10,803 nt of DNA from contig JAGWJK010000071.1 of the NCBI GenBank assembly GCA_028865845.1, positions 1-10,803 on the forward strand. Reading direction: 5' to 3'. Shown one piece after another: positions 1 through 6,238 of this stretch (its first letter is position 1; each line of letters starts with the position of its first letter). The DNA comes from Rhizobiaceae bacterium (GTDB lineage Bacteria; Pseudomonadota; Alphaproteobacteria; Rhizobiales; Rhizobiaceae). A program made the position numbers and the translations under genes. A model generated the notes under the pieces. It saw only the letters and a program-made list of their open reading frames with translations, had not been told where the DNA came from and searched no databases.

Positions 1-989
1 CAAGCATAGATGTCGCTATAGAGATCCAACGGATCCGGTACCGGGCTGCTCTTGGCAAAATCGACGGCTTCGGAGACGATCTCCTTGATCTCTTTCTCGA
101 CCAGCTTGAGTTCATCCTCCGTGGCGTGCCCATCCTCAAGGATGCGTGCGCGGGAGCGATTGATAGGGTCGTTCTCGTTCTTGACCTTTTCGACTTCCTC
201 ACGCGAACGGTACTTCGCGGGGTCCGACATCGAGTGGCCGCGATATCGGTAAGTCAGCATTTCGAGGATGAACGGCCCTTTACCGGAGCGGGCATGTTCG
301 ACCGCACGCATGCCGGCGGCGCGAACCGCCCGGACATCCATGGCATCGACCTGTTCGCCGGGAATGTTGAAAGACAATCCGCGCTGCGACAGGTTGAGGT
401 TGGCCGAGGCGCGTTCGATGCTGGTGCCCATGCCGTAATGATTGTTTTCGATGACGTAGACGACAGGCAGGCTCCAGATCTTCGCCATGTTGAAGCTCTC
501 GTAGACCTGGCCCTGGTTCGAGGCGCCGTCACCGAAATAGGTCAGGCACACACGGTCGTTGCCGCGATATTTGTTGGCAAAGGCAAGGCCTGTCCCAAGG
601 GAGGCCTGTGCGCCCACGATACCGTGGCCGCCATAGAAACCCTTTTCCGGCGCAAACATATGCATGGAGCCGCCCTTGCCCTTGGACGTGCCGGCCATGC
701 GGCCTGTCAGTTCCGCCAGCACAGCTTTCGGGTCCATTCCCGACATCAGCGCATGACCATGATCACGATAGGCGGTGATCACCTGATCGCCCTCGCCGAT
801 GGTCATCTGCATGCCGACCACGACGGCCTCCTGGCCGATATAGAGATGGCAGAAGCCGGCGATCAGGCCTTCGCCATACATCTGGCCGCAGCGCTCCTCG
901 AAGCGGCGGATGAGCAGCATGTCGTGAAAGGCTTTCAGCTCCTCTTGCTTGGAAAACACGAAATTGGGGTCAGCATTGAGCTTGGGCAT
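1..989 (-). CDS. pdhA: Pyruvate dehydrogenase E1 component, alpha subunit (stop codon cut by the window edge)
   Basis: Cytoplasmic thiamine-diphosphate enzyme subunit that, with E1 beta, decarboxylates pyruvate and passes the acetyl group to lipoyl-E2, making acetyl-CoA. Translating the minus strand from 989 gives 329 residues. Visible motifs are the R-rich start of the fold (LLIRRFEE, about 25-32), YIGQEAVVVG (50-59), YRDHGH (74-79), the GGSMHMF and GHGIVGAQ segments (106-128), the thiamine-diphosphate motif beginning GDG (153-155) and ending ENN (181-183), and the phosphorylation-loop-like YRYRGHSMSDP (247-257). The protein ends LYSDIYA, where the family normally ends, and the two remaining bases read TG, consistent with TGA, so the gene is probably whole. 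The start is supported by AAGGA seven bases before the ATG. The N-terminus is shorter than I recall for the main rhizobial PdhA, which has an Ala/Lys-rich extension, so this may be a second PDH copy. An acetoin or branched-chain 2-oxoacid E1 alpha is a less likely alternative. Its partners should lie to the left. Confidence 0.93.
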   Translation of the reverse strand, partial: MPKLNADPNFVFSKQEELKAFHDMLLIRRFEERCGQMYGEGLIAGFCHLYIGQEAVVVGMQMTIGEGDQVITAYRDHGHALMSGMDPKAVLAELTGRMAGTSKGKGGSMHMFAPEKGFYGGHGIVGAQASLGTGLAFANKYRGNDRVCLTYFGDGASNQGQVYESFNMAKIWSLPVVYVIENNHYGMGTSIERASANLNLSQRGLSFNIPGEQVDAMDVRAVRAAGMRAVEHARSGKGPFILEMLTYRYRGHSMSDPAKYRSREEVEKVKNENDPINRSRARILEDGHATEDELKLVEKEIKEIVSEAVDFAKSSPVPDPLDLYSDIYA

Positions 990-1218
990 GCTTCATTCCT
1001 TTGTAGCTGAGATAGACAACGGCACGGGCTTGATTGTCCGAGTCGTGCCGAACGCCGGGGCCCGCAAGGATTTGCCGAGGCAAGAAATGAAAGCGGCGAG
1101 CCTGGAGACGGAAAGGATCGACCAACTCGAACTGAAGTAGCCGGCGACCATCTTCATACTGATAGTCCGGGCGATATCGAAAATCCTCGAAATGACCAAC
1201 AATATCCGAGCCATGCAT
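970..1218 (-). CDS. Possible small ORF (82 aa) upstream of and overlapping pdhA; unrecognised
   Basis: I do not recognise this product. From the ATG at 1218 the frame runs 82 residues, beginning MHGSDIVGHFEDF and ending at a stop that lies 20 bases inside pdhA. In its favour, GAGGA sits seven bases before the ATG, the frame ends just after the pdhA start as in translational coupling, and the middle (YRPDYQYEDGRRLLQFELVDPF) has a believable protein composition. Against it, two other frames are also open here (a GTG start at 1223 on the minus strand, and one on the plus strand), no known family is evident, and the stretch could simply be the pdhA leader. It is listed as a candidate, not an assigned gene. 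Confidence 0.25.
   Translation of the reverse strand: MHGSDIVGHFEDFRYRPDYQYEDGRRLLQFELVDPFRLQARRFHFLPRQILAGPGVRHDSDNQARAVVYLSYKGMKHAQAQC
1020..1050. repeat. Inverted repeat in the pdhA leader (7-base arms)
   Basis: Arms CGGCACG (1020-1026) and CGTGCCG (1044-1050) are perfect complements separated by 17 bases, 31-61 bases upstream of the pdhA start. It could be a regulator site or an RNA stem in the leader. It could also be chance in GC-rich DNA, or part of the overlapping small ORF. No regulator can be assigned. Confidence 0.3.
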
Positions 1219-1460
1219 GCCACATTCCTCTATCATCCTCGCTGACGTCGCTTCCATGAGCGCCGATTGCACCCTGGCAACGGTTGGGATGATAGGAATG
1301 CAGGCCGCGCAATGCTCGTTGTGGTTTCGCAAGCGAATGTTTCCACGGGGCAATCGGACGAAGCGGCGCCGGCGATGTCTTCAGAAGCGGCGAAAGCGCA
1401 ACAAGCAGTCGCTTGCGAAGTGGCGGTCGGATGAAAGGTCCCATTGCCCGAAGGCCTGCG
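1219..1460. other. Gap between gstA and the pdhA leader, no supported gene
   Basis: Together with the pdhA leader, 990-1460 is 471 bases without a confident gene. Downstream of the gstA stop the minus strand has an imperfect CAAGC/GCTTG hairpin around 1400-1413 without a clear T run, so I do not call a terminator. The frames open across this stretch are either antisense to gstA or low-complexity Arg/Pro-rich translations of GC-rich DNA. Confidence 0.4.
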
Positions 1461-2078
1461 CTACGGACGCAAGCCCTCGGCAACCATTGCTTTGCGCACA
1501 GCCGGCCTCTCGGCGATCGTCGAGAGATAGCGCGATAAATTGGCCCACGGGCCGAGATCAAGGTTACGGCCTTTCGACCAGTTCATGATGGTGAAACAAT
1601 AGGCGTCGGCGATGCTGAATCGGCTGCCGAGGAGAAAACTCTCGGAGGCGAAATGTCTGTCGAGATGGTCGAAGCGCTGCCGCAGCCGTTCCCTTGCGAC
1701 GTCGGCCGCCTGCACGCCATATTCCGGGTGAAACAGCCAGGGGCTGAAGGTCTTGTGTAGTTCGGAGCTTATAAAAGTCAGCCATTCATGGAGACGATAG
1801 CGCTCGAAGCTGTCATGCGCGGGCGTCAGCATCGCTTCCGGCTTCAGGTCGGCAAGAAAGTGGAGGATGGCGATACCTTCCGTCAGCAAGCGGCCATCAT
1901 CGAGCTCCAAGACCGGCACCACGCCCTTTGCGTTCACCTGCTTCAGGTCGCGGCCGTCCTCGACTTGGTGCGGTTCGCTGCGAATATCGACCCTTGTCAA
2001 TTCGAGGGGGATGCCGGCCTCGATAGCGACGATGTGGGCAGCCATCGAGCAGACTCCGGGCGCATAATAGAGCTTCAT
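1461..2078 (-). CDS. gstA: Beta-class glutathione S-transferase
   Basis: Cytoplasmic enzyme expected to conjugate or otherwise use glutathione on electrophilic or oxidised compounds. The 205-residue product matches bacterial beta-class GSTs such as E. coli GstA (201 aa) end to end. The thioredoxin-like N-domain starts MKLYYAPGVCS, with the class-defining Cys10. A cis-proline follows in GVVPVLELDDG (52-62), and the glutathione-binding LLTEG is at 64-68. In the helical C-domain, ELHKTF carries His108, equivalent to the beta-class active-site His106, and FSIADAY (154-160) is the N-capping/hydrophobic-staple motif. It ends ERPAVRKAMVAEGL, typical of the family. An AGGAG lies a few bases before the ATG. 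It follows the tetR-type gene by 77 bases on the same strand and is probably co-transcribed with it. An efflux pump lies further upstream, so a role in xenobiotic or oxidative-stress response is a reasonable inference; the substrate is unknown. Confidence 0.93.
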   Translation of the reverse strand: MKLYYAPGVCSMAAHIVAIEAGIPLELTRVDIRSEPHQVEDGRDLKQVNAKGVVPVLELDDGRLLTEGIAILHFLADLKPEAMLTPAHDSFERYRLHEWLTFISSELHKTFSPWLFHPEYGVQAADVARERLRQRFDHLDRHFASESFLLGSRFSIADAYCFTIMNWSKGRNLDLGPWANLSRYLSTIAERPAVRKAMVAEGLRP

Positions 2079-2155
2079 TCCTGTTCTCCTGTTTCCTTGT
2101 CGCAGCAGAATGATAGGCCACGATCAGGAGAGCCGGTTGTTGGATGCTCGCAAGC

Positions 2156-2782
2156 CTACGTTGTCGTTTGGCAAAAGGGTTTTGTCTCACGAAACACGGT
2201 GGCAACGGCTCGCTCGACGGTCTCTGGCACCCGTGCGTGCGCTTCCTGTTCCGTCATCAGGCCGAGAAGCCGCTCGCGGTGAATGCCGCTTAAGAACAGG
2301 TCGAGCAACGAGCGTGCGACCTGCGGCGCGTCAGGATAAGGGATATCCCCACGCTCCCGGAGCGATCGGGTGAGAATGGCAGCGCCCCGTTGGAACCCGG
2401 TTTCGAAAAATGCCTGGCTCAATTCCGGCATGCGATCCGCGGTCGCAATCACCGTTCTGCCGGCAAGGATTGCAGGCTCGCTGGTCATCAGGCGCGCGAA
2501 GGCCACTCCGAAGCCGACCAGCCACGCCGTGTCGGCTTTGCCCACCGAATGCCTGTCGACCAGCGGTTGAAAGACGCGGTCGTGGATTGCCTCGCATACG
2601 GCACGAAACAACGCCTCCTTCCCATCGAAATGCGCGTAGATCGTTCCTTTCGAAACGTCGGCTTCCTCCCGCAATTCATCGACGGAGGCGCGATCGAAGC
2701 CGCGTGCGAAAAATATGCGCTCGGCCGCAGCCAGGATCTGTTCGCGTTTTCCGGTGTGCCTATGCGTGTCTTTTCGGTCCAT
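2156..2782 (-). CDS. TetR/AcrR-family transcriptional regulator
   Basis: DNA-binding repressor-type protein of 208 residues. The TetR_N domain covers about residues 12-60 (KREQILAAAERIFFARGFDRA, with the helix-turn-helix around ASVDELREEADVSKGTIYAHF, 32-52). GTIYAHFDGKEALF is the near-invariant end of that domain. The ligand-binding half (SEPAILAGRTVIATADRMPELSQAFFETG) resembles the AefR/TetR_C_7-type C-terminal domain common in efflux and stress regulators. The start is fixed: an in-frame TAA lies three codons before the ATG, and AAAGG sits unusually close (three bases) to it. It is followed by gstA after 77 bases and preceded by the DHA2 efflux gene after 227 bases, all on the same strand. 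By family precedent it most likely represses itself, gstA and perhaps the transporter until a small lipophilic ligand binds. The ligand is unknown. Confidence 0.93.
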   Translation of the reverse strand: MDRKDTHRHTGKREQILAAAERIFFARGFDRASVDELREEADVSKGTIYAHFDGKEALFRAVCEAIHDRVFQPLVDRHSVGKADTAWLVGFGVAFARLMTSEPAILAGRTVIATADRMPELSQAFFETGFQRGAAILTRSLRERGDIPYPDAPQVARSLLDLFLSGIHRERLLGLMTEQEAHARVPETVERAVATVFRETKPFCQTTT

Positions 2783-2792
2783 GCGCCTTTAC

Positions 2793-2815
2793 GAAGACCG
2801 CCCCCGCCAGTCTTC
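2793..2815. promoter_or_regulatory. Inverted repeat just upstream of the TetR-family gene (candidate operator)
   Basis: GAAGAC (2793-2798) and GTCTTC (2810-2815) are perfect complements with an 11-base G/C-rich spacer, starting 10 bases before the regulator's ATG. Autorepression by TetR proteins through a dyad beside their own gene is common, so this is a candidate site. The arms are short and the position is inside the likely 5' leader, so an RNA hairpin or chance is possible. Confidence 0.35.
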
Positions 2816-2996
2816 CCCTCCATCGCGCGAGGATACGCGACTTTTACGTCTGGCTTTTCTGGAACACTGCAAATCGGCCTTGCATTTCGGCAATAAGCAC
2901 CGGCGGGATATGAGGAATTCGTCCATCGGACACGGGTCGGTTCGCCTCGGGCGGTTGTGCCTGACCGATCCCGGTTGCTTCATTGCCGTCCGAAAA

Positions 2997-3034
2997 TCGC
3001 CAGACAACATCATTGTCTTTTGGCAATGCTATGT
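2997..3034 (-). terminator. Possible terminator of the efflux gene (weak)
   Basis: On the minus strand, AGACAA-TGATG-TTGTCT forms a 6-bp stem (3002-3018), extendable with GCC/GGC across a three-base bulge. It spans the transporter stop codon (3010-3012) and is followed shortly by TTTT. The T run is short and the stem interrupted, so intrinsic termination is only a possibility. If real, it separates the efflux transcript from the tetR-gstA pair. Confidence 0.3.
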
Positions 3035-4440
3035 CCCGCATCGTGCGGAAGGCGCCAATAGGCGATGGTCGGCAACAGCGTGAGTAAAGCCGTGATCACG
3101 AACGCCCACTGAAAATCGGAAACCGCGAAAGCGGGATCGCCCGTCAAACTCCCTCCGGTGCGCACGAGATTGGCCAGGCGCAAGCACATGGCACCGAAGG
3201 CGATGCCCAGGCCGGTGGTCATCTGCTGCATCGTGCTCCACAGGGTGCTGGCAGAACTCTTCAGATCGTCCGAAATGTCGGCGTAGCTCAGGGTCGTCAT
3301 CGTCGAGAGTTGCAGGGATCGAGACAGCCCATAGGCAAAAAGCACCAAGAACAGCGCCGGCCTGGGCGTCGATGGCGACAGCCAGGCAAAGGCCAGAATG
3401 GTCAAGGCGACGACAGTGCCATTGGCAATCGCGACAGCACGGAAGCCGAAGCGTCTCATGATCGGCGTGGTAAGAGCTTTCATCCCGAGATTGCCTGATG
3501 CCGTGACCAGCAACAACAGGCCGGAATGGAAGGCCGAGAGGCCGAAGCCGATCTGAAACAGCAACGGCGACAGATAAGGCACGGCTTCTATCCCGGCCCT
3601 GGCGAAGCCACCCCACCAGACGGAGGTCTTGTAGGTCTGCACCCGAAACACTGCAAGATTGAGGATAGGTTGAATGGCTTTCTGAAGATGGCGGATCGCA
3701 ACAAGACCGACGACGATGCCGGCGCCCATGATCCCGCCCGCCAGCGTCAGGCTCGTATCCTGCCGGCCTGCCAATTCCATTCCGTAGAGCAATAGAACGA
3801 GGGATGTGCTGCTGAGCACAAACCCTTTGACATCGAGCCTCCGGACATCCTGGCCGGGTTGATTGGGAACGAAGACGATGATGGCGGCAAATGCAGCGAC
3901 GGAAAACGGCACATTGAGAAAAAACACCCAGTGCCAGGATGCATAGGTGGTGATGAGGCCTCCCACCGTCGGGCCGACAACCGGGGCGATGATCGCCGGC
4001 CAAGTGATGGTCGAGATCGCACGCAGCATATGCGCCCGATCGGTGTTGCGGGCGACGATCATCCGTCCCACCGGCACCATCATGGCCCCGCCCATGCCTT
4101 GCAACACGCGCGCTGCCGTAAAGGCAAACACGCTGCCGGCCGATCCGCACAGGACGGAAGCGATCGTAAAAATGATGACCGCGCTCGCGAACACCGTTCG
4201 GGTGCCATGCCGGTCCGCGATCCAGCCGCTGACCGGAATGAGCACCGCCAGCGTCAGCATATAGGCCGTCATGCCCAGGCTGACCTCGTTCGGACCGACA
4301 TGGAAGGACCGCGCCATCTGCGGCAGAGCGGTGGCGATGACGGTCGTATCCAGACTTTCCATGAAATAGGTCGCGGCGACGATAAAAGGGAGAACAATGC
4401 TGTTTCCACCCAAACTGCGGGTGGCCGATCTCTTCTGCAT
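3010..4440 (-). CDS. DHA2-type MFS multidrug efflux transporter (MdtD/EmrB-like)
   Basis: Inner-membrane proton-coupled exporter of the major facilitator superfamily, 476 residues. It resembles E. coli MdtD (about 470 aa) along its whole length and is expected to have 13-14 membrane helices. Family motifs visible are MESLDTTVIATALP (27-40, motif D1 with Asp31), GWIADRHGTR (72-81, motif A in the first cytoplasmic loop), RVLQGMGGAMMVPVGR (111-126, motif B) and APVVGPTVGGLI (152-163, the antiporter motif C). YASWHWVFFLNVPF follows, standard in DHA2 pumps. The reading frame stays open far upstream to 4938, but that extension is antisense to the LysR gene. I chose the ATG at 4440 because GAGGA lies about nine bases before it and the family begins there. 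It is divergent from the LysR gene across a 135-base region with tandem dyads, so LysR control is likely. Substrate unknown; drugs, antiseptics or plant compounds are plausible. Confidence 0.93.
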   Translation of the reverse strand: MQKRSATRSLGGNSIVLPFIVAATYFMESLDTTVIATALPQMARSFHVGPNEVSLGMTAYMLTLAVLIPVSGWIADRHGTRTVFASAVIIFTIASVLCGSAGSVFAFTAARVLQGMGGAMMVPVGRMIVARNTDRAHMLRAISTITWPAIIAPVVGPTVGGLITTYASWHWVFFLNVPFSVAAFAAIIVFVPNQPGQDVRRLDVKGFVLSSTSLVLLLYGMELAGRQDTSLTLAGGIMGAGIVVGLVAIRHLQKAIQPILNLAVFRVQTYKTSVWWGGFARAGIEAVPYLSPLLFQIGFGLSAFHSGLLLLVTASGNLGMKALTTPIMRRFGFRAVAIANGTVVALTILAFAWLSPSTPRPALFLVLFAYGLSRSLQLSTMTTLSYADISDDLKSSASTLWSTMQQMTTGLGIAFGAMCLRLANLVRTGGSLTGDPAFAVSDFQWAFVITALLTLLPTIAYWRLPHDAGHSIAKRQ

Positions 4441-4510
4441 GCTGGTGCATCCTCGGTAGACGAGACGTTCTGTTTTGGGGCGACGATGACCAGCCCGCCT
4501 CATCGCCACA

Positions 4511-4527
4511 ATGCGGATGTTCCGCAT
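4511..4527. promoter_or_regulatory. Dyad 1 of a tandem operator (ATGCGGA-N3-TCCGCAT)
   Basis: Perfect 7-base inverted repeat with a 3-base spacer, centred at 4519, 71 bases upstream of the transporter start. Aligned on its centre with dyad 2 it shares T-N-CGG-N-T-N3-CCG-N-A (9 of 15 positions identical). The spacing and similarity suggest that both are bound by the same protein, most simply the adjacent LysR regulator. Confidence 0.6.
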
Positions 4528-4529
4528 AC

Positions 4530-4552
4530 AGACTTCGGCTAGCCCGAAGTCT
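4530..4552. promoter_or_regulatory. Dyad 2 of a tandem operator, LysR-type T-N11-A box
   Basis: Perfect 9-base inverted repeat AGACTTCGG-N5-CCGAAGTCT centred at 4541, ending 23 bases before the chosen LysR start. It contains T4535-N11-A4547 within the dyad, the classical LysR-family recognition form. It is the longer and more perfect of the pair, so it may be the high-affinity recognition site, with dyad 1 as the second site toward the transporter. Confidence 0.65.
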
Positions 4553-4575
4553 CGGCGTTTGATATGGATGGCGGC

Positions 4576-5466
4576 ATGCGTTTTGATTTCATTGATCTCC
4601 GCCTGTTTTTGGCTGTCGTGGACGCGGGTAGCATCACCCATGGCGCTGCCGCAGTCGGCCTTTCCCTGCCGGCCGCCAGCGAGCGTCTGCGCGACATGGA
4701 AACCACGAGCGGGGTCAAACTTCTGGAACGCGGCAGGCGTGGCGTATCTCCCACCAATGCCGGCGAGGCGCTGGCGCATCACGCTGCCCTCGTTCAGCGC
4801 CAGATGACCCAGATGCGCGGCGAACTCGATGAGCATACCAAGGGCCTGAGGACCGTCATCCGGCTCATGGCACCGACGGCCGTGATTACCGAATTCCTGC
4901 CGGGACGGCTTGCCCCCTGGATGGCCGCCAACCCTCATACCGACATCGACCTGAAAGAGCGGCAGAGCTCGGAGATCGTGAGGGCGCTATCGGCCGGCTT
5001 GACGGATATCGGCATCATTTCCGACACCGTCAGCACCGATGGCCTGCGATTACGCCCCTTTGCGATCGACCAGCTGGTTGTCGTGGCGCCACCAGACCAT
5101 TCGTTGGCGGGACGAAGGAAGGTTCTTTTTGCCGATATCGTGCATGAGAACTTTATCGGCCTAGCGGAAGGCGCCTTGCAGGAAAATCTCGACGGGCGAG
5201 CCCTCATCGCCGGCGGCCGCCTCAGAACCCGCATACGGACGCGAACCTTCGAAGGGATCTGCCACATGGCAGCCGAGGGCGTCGGCCTGGGCATCGTACC
5301 GGCCACGACGGCGCGCAATTGCCGCCGTCTCATGAAGATTGTCTCAGTCCGCCTGGCCGATGACTGGGCCACTCGCCGGTTTTCTGTCTGCACCCGGGCC
5401 GAAGATGATATCTTTCCCGCAGCTCGCGCGCTGAAAGAACACCTGATGCGCGAGCCCCATCCGTAG
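4576..5466 (+). CDS. LysR-family transcriptional regulator, divergent from the efflux gene
   Basis: Cytoplasmic DNA-binding regulator, 296 residues from the chosen start. The N-terminal winged helix-turn-helix (about 1-62) reads LRLFLAVVDAGSITHGAA, then LSLPAASERLRDME as the recognition helix region and LLERGRRGVSPTNAGEAL as the wing. A substrate-binding domain (about 88-290) follows, with typical elements GLTDIGIISD and VVVAPPDHSLAG and the late EGVGLGIVPATTA. An upstream in-frame ATG at 4564 exists. I prefer 4576 because GGA sits at a good distance before it, 4564 has no such site, and relatives commonly begin M-R-F-D followed by the DLRLF element. The gene is divergent from the DHA2 transporter, and two dyads fill the shared region, so it most likely autoregulates and controls the pump in response to an unknown ligand. 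Confidence 0.93.
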   Translation: MRFDFIDLRLFLAVVDAGSITHGAAAVGLSLPAASERLRDMETTSGVKLLERGRRGVSPTNAGEALAHHAALVQRQMTQMRGELDEHTKGLRTVIRLMAPTAVITEFLPGRLAPWMAANPHTDIDLKERQSSEIVRALSAGLTDIGIISDTVSTDGLRLRPFAIDQLVVVAPPDHSLAGRRKVLFADIVHENFIGLAEGALQENLDGRALIAGGRLRTRIRTRTFEGICHMAAEGVGLGIVPATTARNCRRLMKIVSVRLADDWATRRFSVCTRAEDDIFPAARALKEHLMREPHP

Positions 5467-5756
5467 TTCAGCCGTTGAAGACAAACCGGCGCAAGAGAAG
5501 GCGCCGCTGGTCAGTGGCGAACGGCCTACATCCCTTAGCATGCCACCAGAGTGGCAACGACAACAACTTTAAACAGAAGCTTTTTGTCGTACAAAGCCGC
5601 AGCAGGCAATTGTTTGGCCGGCCTCCTTACGCTAAGCATAGTGTCATTTCTTGCGTTCTCATAATCTTCTTCTTGATTCCATCTTTTATTGAATTTCATT
5701 GGATTCCAAATGATTGCTCCCGAAATTTATGAGGTCGACGCAGGATCGGAATTCCA
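5467..5756. other. Gap between the LysR gene and the VapC remnant, AT-rich in its second half
   Basis: About 290 bases without a supported gene. From about 5638 to 5735 the sequence is clearly more AT-rich than its surroundings (for example TTTTATTGAATTTCATT), unlike the rest of the window. I looked for a VapB-type antitoxin or the missing N-terminal part of the PIN toxin (a VIDTSA-like start) and found neither. The base composition and the adjacent broken toxin suggest an eroded or rearranged accessory patch. Confidence 0.45.
5487..5506 (+). terminator. Possible stem-loop after the LysR gene (weak)
   Basis: CGGCGC (5487-5492) pairs with GCGCCG (5501-5506) around an 8-base purine loop, 20 bases after the LysR stop. 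No T run follows, so it is not a standard intrinsic terminator. Another hairpin, TGCCAC-CAGA-GTGGCA, occurs around 5540-5555, also without a T run. Confidence 0.25.
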
Positions 5757-5774
5757 ATGCTGAGGCGAATTCCG
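5747..5774. repeat. Inverted repeat at the left edge of the VapC remnant
   Basis: CGGAATTC (5747-5754) and GAATTCCG (5767-5774) are perfect 8-base arms separated by 12 bases. They lie exactly where recognisable toxin sequence is lost, just before the residues ATSMVLESR. It may mark a deletion or rearrangement junction or be coincidental. Confidence 0.35.
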
Positions 5775-6116
5775 GGAGCGAAAGAGACGCGCGCTACATC
5801 AATGGTGCTTGAAAGCCGACTGGGTGAACCCGGAGGAAGCGAACTGGATCTTTGGCTGCACAGGATCAACTCCGAAATCGTCGCGGTCTCTGCCGACCAT
5901 TCCGATCAGGCCCGTCGCGCCTGGCGCCGCTATGGCAAAGGCCGGCACGCAGCGGGGTTAAATTTGAGCGATTGTTTTTCTTACGCACTGGCTAAGCTCA
6001 CCAGTGAACCCCTGTTGTTCAAGGGCGACGATTTTTCTCAAACGGACATTCTAGCGGCAACCGCAAATCAACGCCGATATCCCCTGCAGAAGCGCCTCAC
6101 AGCTCCTGCGGGGTAA
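5757..6116 (+). pseudogene. VapC-type PIN-domain toxin, N-terminally truncated remnant
   Basis: VapC toxins are PIN-domain ribonucleases of type II toxin-antitoxin pairs, usually about 130 residues. The open frame is 119 residues, but only about 15-100 look like VapC: SMVLESRLGEPGGSELDLWLHR, then RRAWRRYGKGRHAAGLNLSDCFSYALAK and PLLFKGDDFSQTD. That segment keeps the third and fourth conserved acidic positions (Asp72; Asp91/92). The family's first strand with its catalytic Asp (VIDTSA-type) and the following roughly 40 residues are absent, replaced by an unrelated MLRRIPGAKETR lead. The tail after DILAA also runs past the normal end. No VapB antitoxin gene precedes it. I therefore read it as a decayed toxin, probably inactive. 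A functional shortened protein is unlikely because a metal-binding Asp is missing. Confidence 0.72.
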
Positions 6117-6202
6117 AAGAACAACACCTTGGTATAACAATCTCCACCGATAAGCCGCTGAGAAAGTGTCCTTTAACGGATACGGACCGGAGACTGCATT
6201 GA

Positions 6203-6220
6203 TTGTCCCGCGCGAGACAA
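6203..6220. repeat. Near-perfect palindrome between the VapC remnant and the GntP permease gene
   Basis: TTGTC-C-CGCGCG-A-GACAA is palindromic except for one base pair, and lies 19 bases beyond the permease stop codon. As RNA it could form a stem at the 3' end of the permease transcript. There is no T tract, so it may be a Rho-independent-like pause, a processing site or an operator relic. Confidence 0.35.
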
Positions 6221-6238
6221 CGGCTTGCGCTTTCCGAG

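Larger units (their letters stand above)
4441..4575. promoter_or_regulatory. Divergent promoter region between the efflux and LysR genes
   Basis: This 135-base region must hold the promoters for both divergent genes. It carries two dyads (4511-4527 and 4530-4552, listed separately) placed nearer the LysR start. I cannot name -35/-10 boxes with confidence. On the minus strand TTGTGG, 17 bases, CATCGT just downstream of the dyads is one possible pair for the transporter. Confidence 0.6.

Noticed and set aside
126..1010. Long plus-strand open frame of 294 codons
   Set aside because: It is antisense to pdhA, whose minus-strand translation matches the E1 alpha family throughout; this is a shadow frame of GC-rich coding DNA.
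2844..3041. 65-residue minus-strand frame between the efflux and TetR genes
   Set aside because: It overlaps the transporter end, has no ribosome-binding site and no recognisable family.
4564..4575. Earlier ATG for the LysR gene
   Set aside because: It has no Shine-Dalgarno sequence; family alignment and a GGA at proper spacing favour 4576. It would only add four residues.
4441..4938. N-terminal extension of the efflux gene to a 642-residue protein
   Set aside because: The extra 166 residues are antisense to the LysR gene and intergenic DNA, have no family match, and the ATG at 4440 has a ribosome-binding site.
5475..5732. 85-residue plus-strand frame before the VapC remnant, considered as an antitoxin
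   Set aside because: The translation has no VapB-like DNA-binding motif, is irregular in composition and covers hairpins and an AT-rich patch.
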